From Acidobacteriota bacterium (GTDB lineage: Bacteria > Acidobacteriota > Terriglobia > UBA7540), in NCBI GenBank assembly GCA_902812415.1, contig CADDZJ010000011.1:1-64000 (forward strand): a DNA stretch of 64,000 nt. The letters run 5' to 3'. A model generated the notes under the pieces. It was not told the DNA's origin and ran no database searches. It worked only from the letters and a program-made list of their open reading frames with translations. How positions within the stretch are numbered: position 1 is the first letter of the stretch; each line of letters begins with the position of its first letter. Shown here one piece after another: positions 7,940-16,374 of the stretch. Made by a program: the position numbers and the translations under genes.

Positions 7940-8344
7940 ATGGAGAAATGGGGCGAAGTGAACCCAGCAAGCGATGGCGATGAGCTAATTTATATCGCCA
8001 CCTTTCTGCCTTTGAAAAAGTGGAGCCACCTGATTCCGTTCATCAGAATGTCGATGCGCGTGGAAGAACAGCTCAGGCGTTCCCCAGGCATCATCCGATA
8101 CAGCCTGCGTACGAACCTGCTGAAGAAGCAATTTTGGACGCTTTCCGTATGGACTGACCGGATCAGTATGGAAGAATTCGTAAGCGCCGAGCCGCACGCA
8201 ACCGCTGTTAAGCACTTTGAGCGATGGGCGGGTCCCGGCGCGGCTTTTGTCGAGTGGAAAATGACGGGTGGAGGCAAAGACTGGGCTATTGCCCTCGAAA
8301 AACTGAAGAATCCCACGTTTTACTACCAGGCCGGCCATCATTAG
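7940..8344 (+). CDS. small dimeric alpha-beta-barrel protein (DUF3291/ABM-like)
   Basis: About 134 residues. The pattern of a strand IYIATFLPLKKW, a helix, FWTLSVWTD and a terminal SAEPHATAVKHF resembles antibiotic-biosynthesis-monooxygenase-like or DUF3291 folds, which act on small hydrophobic or heme-like ligands or have no known function. ATG 7940 is chosen over GTG 7925 because AGGAG lies seven bases before it. It sits between hpnI and the restriction-modification pair and may belong to the original hopanoid operon. Confidence 0.6.
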   Translation: MEKWGEVNPASDGDELIYIATFLPLKKWSHLIPFIRMSMRVEEQLRRSPGIIRYSLRTNLLKKQFWTLSVWTDRISMEEFVSAEPHATAVKHFERWAGPGAAFVEWKMTGGGKDWAIALEKLKNPTFYYQAGHH

Positions 8345-8436
8345 ATGATGAAGGAAAGATTTGCCACGCCTTATACAGTCTTCAATATGCATAGACCTTA
8401 TTTTGAAGACTTAATAACACAGCATCATCAGCCTTT

Positions 8437-9498
8437 ATGAGTCAGCAGCTTCTTGCCCGGAATGCGTCGATGCTCGAGGCTTACAACACAACCAAATATG
8501 GAGCTATGTTTCTGGATGATGCACTGGAATTCATGGCGGAGTATTTTACCGAGTCCTCTGTAGACCTTATTGTAACAAGCCCACCATTTGGATTGGTTCG
8601 CAAGAAGAAGTATGGCAATGTCGATGCTGACGAATATTTAAAGTGGTTTAAGCCATTTGGTTTAGAATTCAAGCGGATTCTCAAACCCTCAGGCTCGCTG
8701 GTGATCGACATTGGCGGTGCTTGGATCCCAGGCCAGCCGACCCGAAGTCTTTACCATTACGAGCTCGCAATCATGCTGAGCAAGAAAATAGGATTCTATC
8801 TCGCTCAGGAATTCTTCTGGTGGAATCCGGCTAAGTTGCCGACCCCTGCAGAGTGGGTAACAGTGAGAAGAATACGGGCTAAAGATGCTGTGGACTGCAT
8901 CTGGTGGTTCTCGCCCACCCCGTGGCCTAAAGCGAGTAATCGTCGTGTTTTAGCTCCTTACAGTAATTCAATGCGTGGCTTGCTCAAGAAAGGTTATCGT
9001 CCCAAGCTGCGTCCGAGCGGCCACGATATCAGTGCCAAATTTTCGGTCGATAACGGTGCTGCAATTCCAGCTAATCTAATTGCAGTTCCAAATACGGAAA
9101 GTAACTCATACTATCTCCGATATTGTAGGAAGCATGGTTTGCCTCCGCATCCAGCCAGATTTCCAGCAGCCATTCCGGAATTTTTTATTCGAATGCTCAC
9201 TGATCCAGGCGATCTAGTTTTGGGCCCGTTTGCGGGAAGCTGTGTTACCGGTGAAGTTTGCGAGCGCCTGCGGCGGAGATGGATATGCGTTGAGGTTGTT
9301 GAGGAATACCTCAAGGGTGCGTTAGGGAGATTCGAGAAGGGTGCACACCCGAAGCAAGAATCTCTCTTTTCGGCTGATACTTCCCGCGAACAAGGTTGGT
9401 ATAAAGTGTTTCATCCTGCATTGCTCTGGAATGGAAGAGAGGAACCTTTGCTATCGGATGGCGGTAAGACGCGTATCCTGAATCGGGTGAAGAAGTAA
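8437..9498 (+). CDS. DNA methyltransferase, beta-class (N4-cytosine or N6-adenine type)
   Basis: A 353-residue type II methyltransferase. The catalytic motif SPPF is at 48-51 and the SAM-binding region GPFAGS at 263-268, so the order catalytic-then-SAM is that of the beta class. The SPP(F/Y) form favours N4-cytosine methylation, which is inference. Its stop overlaps the start of the next gene by one base (TAATG), so both are co-translated. Base composition is visibly more A+T-rich than the flanking hpn genes, a sign of acquisition. Recognition sequence unknown. Confidence 0.85.
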   Translation: MSQQLLARNASMLEAYNTTKYGAMFLDDALEFMAEYFTESSVDLIVTSPPFGLVRKKKYGNVDADEYLKWFKPFGLEFKRILKPSGSLVIDIGGAWIPGQPTRSLYHYELAIMLSKKIGFYLAQEFFWWNPAKLPTPAEWVTVRRIRAKDAVDCIWWFSPTPWPKASNRRVLAPYSNSMRGLLKKGYRPKLRPSGHDISAKFSVDNGAAIPANLIAVPNTESNSYYLRYCRKHGLPPHPARFPAAIPEFFIRMLTDPGDLVLGPFAGSCVTGEVCERLRRRWICVEVVEEYLKGALGRFEKGAHPKQESLFSADTSREQGWYKVFHPALLWNGREEPLLSDGGKTRILNRVKK

Positions 9499-10442
9499 TG
9501 CCAAGCCTGCCGCCCCAGGAACTTATAGATGCGGTTTTGCACGCTATTCAAGAATTTGGATATTCTGGCGTTTTGATATCTCCGTATCGCCAACAACCCT
9601 GTCGGTTTTCGCTTGTCTCACCAGAGAGTTCAGAAACGATACTTACAGTTTATATCTGGACCCTTACATTTGGAGGGAGACCCCAGCTTGCTAATGAGTA
9701 TCGAATTCAGATGACATCGGTGACATCCCCACTTGATATTCCGGGAGATGGCCCCGCATTACTCCTTGGGTACGATCCTGCCTTGGATTTATTCGCCGGG
9801 TTCGATCTTAACCGTCATCGCACATTCACCACAGGTTCTCCGTCCGTACAGATCGATATCGAAGCCGTTAAAAGAGCTCAGAACGAGGGCTTAAGCTTTC
9901 ATCGCAAGAGCAATGACGAAATCGCTGTGGGGATCAGACCAGATCAATTAATTAATTACGCATTGAATGCGGAGAGCCTGCATAGATATGGTCGTGAAGG
10001 AAACCTATTACGCCTACTTGGAAAGGCTGTATCCCAAAGGCAAGTTACACCGGAGGAGATCCGTACACTTTCTGCAGATCGACGGCGCGTTATCCAGGCG
10101 GTAAGTCGCCTTTCGCGCCTCGGCTCCTTTCGGCTTCAGGTACTCTTTGCATACGGCAGCAGGTGTGCGGTAACGCGGGTACAATTGAGGCTTGTCGATG
10201 CAGCCCACATCCTGCCCGTGGGAGCTCCTGATAGTTCTGATGACGTTCGCAACGGCATTGCGCTTGCGCCCACGTACCACGGGGCATTCGATAATGGCTT
10301 GATCTATCTGGACGATGAATTCAGAATGCAACTGAATACGCAAGCAATAGGTAAACTTGAGAGGCAGAGCTTAAATGGTGGTCTTGATGCATTTCGTGCT
10401 CCGCTAGGGACTATTTTTCTCCCCCCGGATAAGCGTCAGTGA
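9498..10442 (+). CDS. HNH-family restriction endonuclease partner
   Basis: A 314-residue protein. The C-terminal part carries an HNH_2-like nuclease module: C223, AAHILP with H237, N252 in NGIALAP, and H261 with FDNG at 264-267. The N-terminal 200 residues are not recognised and probably determine DNA target. Translational coupling to the methyltransferase at 8437 is the main argument for a type II restriction role. A modification-dependent nuclease is less likely given the partner. It shares the A+T-rich composition of that partner. Confidence 0.8.
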   Translation: MPSLPPQELIDAVLHAIQEFGYSGVLISPYRQQPCRFSLVSPESSETILTVYIWTLTFGGRPQLANEYRIQMTSVTSPLDIPGDGPALLLGYDPALDLFAGFDLNRHRTFTTGSPSVQIDIEAVKRAQNEGLSFHRKSNDEIAVGIRPDQLINYALNAESLHRYGREGNLLRLLGKAVSQRQVTPEEIRTLSADRRRVIQAVSRLSRLGSFRLQVLFAYGSRCAVTRVQLRLVDAAHILPVGAPDSSDDVRNGIALAPTYHGAFDNGLIYLDDEFRMQLNTQAIGKLERQSLNGGLDAFRAPLGTIFLPPDKRQ

Positions 10443-10637
10443 CCAGCCATTGAATACATCCGTCGCGCGAACCGCTTTCGCAGAATACCGACGTGACTTT
10501 TGATGTGCAAGTTGACGAAACGGGCCAAGGCGCGGCAAACTTGAGTGTAGGTCTGAAGTTGCCATTTCTTTAAGACTGAACGGGAAGCGCCGAGCCTCTG
10601 GCGCTCGCGGCAGGAACCGCGTGGGAGAAAAAACCTT
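10443..10637. other. intergenic gap between restriction gene and hpnH
   Basis: 195 nt without a recognisable gene. GGGAG ahead of the ATG at 10638 serves hpnH. No terminal repeats or integrase site are seen that would mark the edge of the inserted module. Confidence 0.5.
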
Positions 10638-11684
10638 ATGAGATTTCCGCTTCGGATGACGGTTGATCTGGCGAAGTATATCGGCGGCAAGCGCCTGCGA
10701 GGGATCGAAAGATTCCCGCTGGTCATGATGTTGGAGCCGCTGCATGCCTGCAACCTGACCTGCACCGGTTGCGGCCGCATCCGCGAATATAAGTCCACAA
10801 TTAAGGACAAGCTGACGGTTGAGCAGTGCCTCGCGGCGGTGGATGAGTGCGGAGCGCCCATTGTTTCCATCTGCGGCGGCGAGCCCATGATCTATCCCGA
10901 CCTGCCGAGGCTGGTGCGCGAGATTCTGGGCCGGAAGAAGCATATTTATCTTTGCACCAACGGGATGTTTATCCGCAAGAAACTGAAGGATTACCAGCCC
11001 ACCTCGCGCTTCTTTTTCAACGTGCACTTGGATGGCATGGAAGAGACTCACGATCTGTGCGTCGAGCGGAAGGGCGTTTTCCGCGAAGCCATCGAGGGTA
11101 TCAAGGCGGCGAAAGACGCCGGATTTCTGGTCTGCACCAACACCACCATTTTCAAGCAGACGAATCTCAACGAGATCGCGGAGTTGCTCGATTACCTGCA
11201 CACGCTGGGCGTTGACGGGCACATGATCTCTCCGGCTTATTCTTACGCCGCCGTGCAGACCAGGGAAATCTTCATGTCGCGCGAGGAGGTGCGGGAAAAG
11301 TTCCGTTCGGCGACCCAATTCCTTTCCAGGCACAACTTGATGACTTCGCCCATCTACCTCGAATACCTGCGGGGCGACCGCGAGTTGATGTGCACCGCGT
11401 GGGGGAATCCCACTTATAACCCGCGCGGCTGGAAAAGCCCATGCTATCTTATTACCGACGGGCATTATCCGACGTTCAAGGAGTTCATGGAAAGCACACC
11501 CTGGGAAAAGTACGGGCGTGGCCGCGACCCGCGCTGCGAGCATTGCATGGTGCATGCGGGCTATGAACCCTCGGCCGTGCTCGGCGCCAACCGGAAGCTG
11601 GGCGATAGCTGGAAGATGCTGAAATGGAACCTCACCAGCCCGCAAGCCAGTCCTCTTTCTTCCTCACTGAATAGTCTTCTGTGA
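10638..11684 (+). CDS. hpnH: adenosylhopane synthase HpnH (radical SAM)
   Basis: A 348-residue radical SAM protein with C38, C42 and C45 (CNLTCTGC), CGGEPM for SAM binding and a conserved C-terminal SPCYLITDGHYPTF region typical of HpnH. HpnH attaches the 5'-deoxyadenosyl group to diploptene, the first step of hopanoid side-chain extension. It overlaps hpnA by four bases (11681-11684). HpnG, the nucleosidase for the next step, is not in the window. Confidence 0.9.
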   Translation: MRFPLRMTVDLAKYIGGKRLRGIERFPLVMMLEPLHACNLTCTGCGRIREYKSTIKDKLTVEQCLAAVDECGAPIVSICGGEPMIYPDLPRLVREILGRKKHIYLCTNGMFIRKKLKDYQPTSRFFFNVHLDGMEETHDLCVERKGVFREAIEGIKAAKDAGFLVCTNTTIFKQTNLNEIAELLDYLHTLGVDGHMISPAYSYAAVQTREIFMSREEVREKFRSATQFLSRHNLMTSPIYLEYLRGDRELMCTAWGNPTYNPRGWKSPCYLITDGHYPTFKEFMESTPWEKYGRGRDPRCEHCMVHAGYEPSAVLGANRKLGDSWKMLKWNLTSPQASPLSSSLNSLL

Positions 11685-12667
11685 TCTCGCTCGTCACCGG
11701 CGCCAGCGGTTTCGTGGGGAGTCACTTGGTGCGCGCGCTGGTTGCGCGCGGCGAATGTGTGCGCGTGCTGGCGCGCCCGACGAGCAACCTCACCGCGATT
11801 GAGAAGCTTCCCTTTGAGCGCGCTACGGGAGACCTGCGAGAGCGGGCTTCCCTGGAGACGGCCTTGCAAGGTGTGAGCCGCGTCTATCACGTGGCTGCTG
11901 ATTACCGGCTTTGGGCGCAGCATCCCGAAGAAATCTATCAATGCAATGTGGAGGGCACGCATAACCTGCTTCAGGCGGCGCATGCGGCCGGCGTCGAAAG
12001 GTTTGTCCACACCAGCACCGTGGGAACCATCGTCTCGCCGCGGGATCAGGATCTTCCGAATGAGAGCGCCCGGCCGCTGCTTGCGGAAATGGTCGGTCAT
12101 TATAAGCGGTCAAAATTTCTTGCCGAGCTTGAAGCGTTGCGCGCCGCGCAGGCAGGCTTGCCGGTGGTCGTGGTGAACCCCACCACGCCGATCGGCCCTG
12201 GCGATTGGAAACCCACGCCCACGGGTCGCATGATTGTGGACTTTCTGAACGGCAAAATTCCGGCTTACGTGGATACGGGGCTGAACATTGTGGCAGTCGA
12301 AGACGTGGCCGAAGGACATATCCTGGCCGCTGAGCGCGGACGGGTGGGCGAGCGGTATCTGCTGGGTGGACGCAATATGACCTTGAAGGAGATCTTCACC
12401 GTGCTCGCAGAATTCAGTGGACGTCCTGTGCCGCGCTGGAAAATTCCTCATGCCGTGGCCCTGGCGGCGGCGTATGTTGAGAACGCCATCGCCGTGCTGT
12501 TCGGCGATCCGCCACAAATTCCACTCGAGGGTGTTCGCATGGCCCGGCATAAGATGTGGGTGGATGCTTCAAAGGCGATCCGCGAGCTGGGCTTCCAGCC
12601 AGGCCCTGCTGAAGACGCCCTGCGTCGCGCCGCCCAGTGGTACATGGAGCGCGGCTACGCGCGATGA
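11681..12667 (+). CDS. hpnA: hopanoid-associated NAD-dependent epimerase/dehydratase HpnA
   Basis: A 328-residue extended short-chain dehydrogenase. TGASGFVG at 6-13 is the nucleotide-binding Gly motif and YKRSK (about 144-148) the catalytic YxxxK. It follows hpnH with a 4-nt overlap, matching the known hpnH-hpnA arrangement. Family members are called hopanoid-associated sugar epimerases, although the actual substrate is not established. Start at GTG 11681. Confidence 0.83.
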   Translation: MISLVTGASGFVGSHLVRALVARGECVRVLARPTSNLTAIEKLPFERATGDLRERASLETALQGVSRVYHVAADYRLWAQHPEEIYQCNVEGTHNLLQAAHAAGVERFVHTSTVGTIVSPRDQDLPNESARPLLAEMVGHYKRSKFLAELEALRAAQAGLPVVVVNPTTPIGPGDWKPTPTGRMIVDFLNGKIPAYVDTGLNIVAVEDVAEGHILAAERGRVGERYLLGGRNMTLKEIFTVLAEFSGRPVPRWKIPHAVALAAAYVENAIAVLFGDPPQIPLEGVRMARHKMWVDASKAIRELGFQPGPAEDALRRAAQWYMERGYAR

Positions 12668-12722
12668 TGGGATCCAGGCTGAGAGGCGTGAGTTTTTCAG
12701 TGCGAATGGGAGATGCCGACCG

Positions 12723-13259
12723 GTGGTGAAAAGGGTTTTAGAACTAGGCTGCGGCAGGACGAAGGCCCCGGGGGCGGTCGGGGTAGACTCCAATCAAGAT
12801 GCGACGGCAGCCGATGTCATTTGCGATCTCAACCACGGATTGCCATTTCGAGATGACTGGTTTGACCAGGTCCGCGGGGTTCATGTGATCGAGCATCTGA
12901 ACGACGTCATGAAAACGATGTCGGAAATTCACCGCGTGACCAGGCCCGGCGGGACGATTTATCTGGTGACGCCCCACTACACGGACTTCATCTCCTGGTG
13001 CGATCCGACGCACCGATGGCACCTGAACAGCTTCTCTTTCCGCTATTTTGGGCAGATTCATGGCCAGCGCCATTGGTATACGCGGCTTGATTTGCGCGAG
13101 CGCGCCCTTCATGTGGAACTGGCGCGGCTCTGGAAATGGCTGGGGGTCCAGTGGCTGGTGAACCATTTTGTGTGGTTCCGGCGCTTCTGGGAAATGTACT
13201 TATGCTTCATCGTGCGGGGAAAGCAGATGGAGTTCACCTTTGAAGTTGTGAAAGAATAG
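12723..13259 (+). CDS. class I SAM-dependent methyltransferase
   Basis: About 178 residues of Methyltransf_11 type: LELGCG for SAM near the N-terminus, VDSN as the acidic loop, and the later motif HVIEHL. The start is taken as GTG 12723, with GGGAGA nine bases upstream. The open frame extends further left, but that part only shadows hpnA. It lies 55 nt after hpnA on the same strand, so it could modify hopanoids or another envelope lipid. Confidence 0.72.
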   Translation: MVKRVLELGCGRTKAPGAVGVDSNQDATAADVICDLNHGLPFRDDWFDQVRGVHVIEHLNDVMKTMSEIHRVTRPGGTIYLVTPHYTDFISWCDPTHRWHLNSFSFRYFGQIHGQRHWYTRLDLRERALHVELARLWKWLGVQWLVNHFVWFRRFWEMYLCFIVRGKQMEFTFEVVKE

Positions 13260-13360
13260 GGAAGGGTAGTAAGCTACATTAGTAGCCTATACGAAGGGCG
13301 ATCTCTCCGCGAATGGGCTCTTGGCGAGCAGCTTTGATAAGCTGGAACTCCGCAAGGGAC

Positions 13361-13783
13361 TCATAGCTCGCGCGGTTGATCCTGGACCCCGGGGACCTTC
13401 TGCGCCTCCGTGGTCTGCGCCGGCATGTGGCATTGGCCGTCCAGATAGCCGCCAGGCTCGACCACCAGAACCGGCGTATAAACATCACCCAGAACGATGC
13501 CGCGCTCCTTAATCTCAATGCGGTCGGTGACGTGGACGGAGCCCTTCACTTTTCCGGTAATCACCACCGATTTAACCTTGATGTCAGCTTCGACTTCGCC
13601 ACGCTCAGGCACAATCAGGGTTCCTTCTCCTTGGATTTCGCCCTTGAAATGTGAATTAAGCCGCGCCGTTCCTGAGGCAATTCGCATTTTGCCTTCGATT
13701 TCGGCCCCCGGCTCAATCATGGCGATGACGCTATGCTTGATGAGATCGGCAACATTCTTGCCCCTGCCCAAACGAAATGCCAT
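13361..13783 (-). CDS. bactofilin (polymer-forming cytoskeletal protein)
   Basis: A 140-residue bactofilin (DUF583). The central beta-helical repeat region runs from about 20 to 115 with regularly spaced hydrophobic residues and glycines (ISGTARL, GEIQGEG, VITGKVKG), flanked by polar tails. Bactofilins form cytoplasmic filaments at the membrane and, in several bacteria, sit next to or work with ParAB. It lies 71 nt downstream of parB on the same strand, which fits that link. Confidence 0.88.
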   Translation of the reverse strand: MAFRLGRGKNVADLIKHSVIAMIEPGAEIEGKMRIASGTARLNSHFKGEIQGEGTLIVPERGEVEADIKVKSVVITGKVKGSVHVTDRIEIKERGIVLGDVYTPVLVVEPGGYLDGQCHMPAQTTEAQKVPGVQDQPREL

Positions 13784-13854
13784 AGTTCCCTCCTTTTCAC
13801 CCGATTAGATGCAATGCAAGACGATCTTGCCATGAAAACCAGATCACACCGAAT

Positions 13855-14706
13855 TCATTTTTGAAGAATGCGCTCATAGAGTCGTTGAAGGTCCTGGGCG
13901 GAATAATAGCTGATCTCGATTCTTCCCCTATTCTCATCCCCGACAATTTTAACGCGAGTTCCCAAAGCGCGTTCCAGTTCCAAAATTGCGGCGCGGGTAT
14001 TGGGATCCGGCTTTTTGGCAACTGGTTCCTCCACATCTTTCTGTGAACGCTCTGGTTTTAATGAAGATGCTAAGCGCTCCGCCTGCCTGACAGAAAGTCC
14101 GTCTTTGACGATTTTTTTTGCAAGCTGGATTTGAGCTTCCGCAGTCGAACAAGACAAAATAGCCCGCGCATGTCCCGAGCTAATCGATTTATTTTCAATC
14201 AATTCCTGAACTTCAACAGGAAGTTTTAGCAGGCGCAGAGTATTGGTGACCGTCGAGCGGTCAAATCCCAACCGCGCTGCAATTTCCTCATGGCTATAGC
14301 CAAACTTTTCGTGAAGGGCTTGGTAGGCATGGGCGACCTCGATAGAAGACAAGTCCTCGCGCAAGATGTTCTCTGTCAAGGCAATCTCCAATGCCTCGCT
14401 GTCCTGCAAGTCGCGTACAATGGCGGGGATGGTTTGAAGCTTGGCGCGGCAAGCGGCGCGCCATCGCCTTTCTCCTGCCACCAACTGATATCGGTCACCA
14501 GCCTTTCGGACAAGGACTGGCTGCACCACCCCAGTGGATTGAATAGATTCGGCAAGCTCTTGCAGGCGATCTTCTGCTACAAGACGACGAGGCTGGAAGG
14601 GATTCGGATCAATCGAATCTACAGGAACTTGTTGCATGGAAGAACTAGCCGCTTCGGGTTCGCCAATCAAGGCGCTAAGCCCGCGCCCCAGGGCCTTTCG
14701 AGTCAT
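13855..14706 (-). CDS. parB: chromosome-partitioning protein ParB
   Basis: A 283-residue ParB/Spo0J protein. The N-terminus RKALGRGLSALIG is the ParA-stimulating tail, GERRWRAA and ENILREDL mark the CTP-binding ParB/Srx domain, and SHEEIAARLGFDRSTV is the helix-turn-helix that reads parS. The C-terminal part is the dimerisation domain. The start at 14706 fits this N-terminus. It overlaps parA by 32 nt. Confidence 0.94.
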   Translation of the reverse strand: MTRKALGRGLSALIGEPEAASSSMQQVPVDSIDPNPFQPRRLVAEDRLQELAESIQSTGVVQPVLVRKAGDRYQLVAGERRWRAACRAKLQTIPAIVRDLQDSEALEIALTENILREDLSSIEVAHAYQALHEKFGYSHEEIAARLGFDRSTVTNTLRLLKLPVEVQELIENKSISSGHARAILSCSTAEAQIQLAKKIVKDGLSVRQAERLASSLKPERSQKDVEEPVAKKPDPNTRAAILELERALGTRVKIVGDENRGRIEISYYSAQDLQRLYERILQK

Positions 14707-15478
14707 GGTCGATGATCTCCTTGGCGAGTTGAAGATAGCTTTCAGCGCCCCGGCAGGTGGGGTCGTATAGGAGGATGGGCTGGCCATGGCTTGGGGCCTC
14801 AGCCAGGCGGACATTACGTGGAATCAGCGTATCAAAGACCTGATCGCCGAAAAAGTCTTTCAAATCGTCTCGAACCTGGTGAGAAAGATTAGTGCGGTCA
14901 TCAAACATCGTCAGAAGGATTCCTTCGACGGCCAGCTTGGGGTTATGAGATCTTCGGATGCGGATCAGAGTGTCCAGAAGTTCTGAAACCCCCTCTAATG
15001 CGAAGTATTCACACTGTACAGGAATCAGAACTGAGTCTGCGGCGACAAGAGCGTTGAGCGTAAGCAGGTCGAGGGCCGGTGGGCAATCGAGGAGAATAAA
15101 ATTGTATTGCGAGCGGATAAGCTCCAGTTTTTGCCGTAATATTTGCTCCCTGTCCGGTCTGTTTGCCAGTTCCAGTGTAGCGCCGACAAGATTTTTTTCT
15201 GAAGGAACGATAAAGAGGCGATCTACGGGTGTTTTGAGAGCCAAATCGTCGAAAGGTACGTCATTAAGAAGGCCTTGGTAAACTGATCGGCGTGTCGGGT
15301 CCCGCTGGTATCCCATGCCGGCAGTTGTGTTAGCCTGCGGGTCAAAATCAACCACAAGAGTCGACATCTCCCGGCTGGCAAGGGCCGCTCCAAGATTGAT
15401 AGCGGTGGTGGTTTTTCCCACGCCGCCCTTCTGATTTGCGATTGCGATGATGCGCGCCACGGCACTATTGGAAATCAA
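14675..15478 (-). CDS. parA: chromosome-partitioning ATPase ParA (Soj)
   Basis: A 267-residue ParA/MinD-family ATPase. The deviant Walker A is KGGVGKTT at about 18-25, the Walker A' region reads VVDFDPQ and the Walker B LLDCPP. It lies directly upstream of parB, with two parS sites just before it. The usual neighbours gidA/gidB are absent, so the window may not be next to the origin in the standard way. Confidence 0.94.
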   Translation of the reverse strand: MISNSAVARIIAIANQKGGVGKTTTAINLGAALASREMSTLVVDFDPQANTTAGMGYQRDPTRRSVYQGLLNDVPFDDLALKTPVDRLFIVPSEKNLVGATLELANRPDREQILRQKLELIRSQYNFILLDCPPALDLLTLNALVAADSVLIPVQCEYFALEGVSELLDTLIRIRRSHNPKLAVEGILLTMFDDRTNLSHQVRDDLKDFFGDQVFDTLIPRNVRLAEAPSHGQPILLYDPTCRGAESYLQLAKEIIDHDSKGPGARA

Positions 15479-15585
15479 AATCTAGCAAAAGGCACTGGCA
15501 GTTGGCAAGTTAAAAGAAAAGACTGGGGGGATCGAACGGCCTTAACTCTTGTTGAAAATGAAGGATGGGAAAGATGTTGTTGCCA

Positions 15586-15601
15586 CGTTTCACGTGGAAC
15601 A
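15586..15601. promoter_or_regulatory. parS-like site 1
   Basis: CGTTTCACGTGGAACA differs from the parS consensus TGTTTCACGTGAAACA at two positions and keeps the central CACGTG. It is 108 nt upstream of the parA start. Confidence 0.8.
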
Positions 15602-15634
15602 AAGTTTTTTTAAGTAGCGTTCACGGAATTGAGA

Positions 15635-15650
15635 TGTTCCACGTGAAACA
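15635..15650. promoter_or_regulatory. parS site 2
   Basis: TGTTCCACGTGAAACA matches 15 of 16 consensus bases and equals a natural parS variant. It lies 33 nt after site 1. Confidence 0.9.
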
Positions 15651-15850
15651 AGCAGAGTAAAAACAAGCGCAGATGCCGTTAGGAGGTGTGAAGATATTGA
15701 GATATGTCATGTTGAAAGCAGTGGAGCATCCGGTACTTGACTGAAAATAAAATACTGGATACTTCGCCATAGCTCAGGGTGATATTCACCCCCCATTTAT
15801 TCATACCTCCTATAAGCTCTTGGCCCACCATATGTCATGAAAATGGCTGT

Positions 15851-15899
15851 GTCATTCTCACAAAAATTGAAATCCTCCACCGCTTTTCGTGAGAATGAC
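15851..15899. repeat. GTCATTC-family inverted repeat
   Basis: GTCATTCTCAC (15851-15861) is exactly inverted at 15889-15899, with a 27-nt spacer. It is a short form of the GTCATTC family seen at 17975, 42243, 55309 and 61329. Confidence 0.6.
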
Positions 15900-16026
15900 A
15901 ACGAAGGTCTGCTTGCGGGCCTAAGACTCACACGGCACAACTCTTTTATGCCTCGCATAGACCTCAACGACCGAAATTGTCCCTCTTTGGTTTCTTCCAT
16001 TCGGCGTGGTCGAAGTCACGCTCGTA

Positions 16027-16083
16027 TAAATTAGATTTTAACTAATTTAAATTATATATATTAGATTAAATAAAATTAAGACT
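16027..16083. other. A+T-only island between parS region and tRNA-Lys
   Basis: About 57 nt that are nearly pure A and T, in a region of otherwise mixed composition. No TTATCCACA-like DnaA boxes were found around it. The rest of 15651-16199 shows no gene. Confidence 0.5.
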
Positions 16084-16199
16084 TTTGAGATGAAATGGGT
16101 GGGACCCCATCGGCTTCAGCCGCATTCGCTCAATGCCGCAAGCGCATTTTCCAGTTTACGAAGACTTATGCGCTGTTGTAGCCTTGTAGGTTAGGTGAT

Positions 16200-16271
16200 G
16201 GGCCGGTAGCTCAATGGTAGAGCACTGCCCTTTTAAGGCAGGGGTTCTGGGTTCGAGTCCCAGCCGGCTCA
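16200..16271 (+). tRNA. tRNA-Lys (UUU)
   Basis: A 72-nt cloverleaf. The acceptor stem is 16200-16206 with 16264-16270, the D arm is GCTC/GAGC, the anticodon stem CTGCC/GGCAG holds the loop CTTTTAA with anticodon TTT at 16232-16234, and the T arm CTGGG/CCCAG holds TTCGAGT. The CCA end is not encoded. Confidence 0.95.
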
Positions 16272-16374
16272 CGTCCGGTGGCGCTCAGAGGGGCGACAAC
16301 AAGTTGCATTTAAATAACTTGGTCCTTCTGCTCAACGCATCATTCACACGAAATCCTGCGTCCAGGAGAATCCA

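Noticed and set aside
12417-12722. Extended N-terminus of the methyltransferase
   Set aside because: This part overlaps hpnA in another frame and has no methyltransferase character; GTG 12723 is a better start.
15651-16199. Replication origin near parS and the A+T island
   Set aside because: No DnaA-box clusters, dnaA or dnaN are present; the A+T tract alone is not enough.
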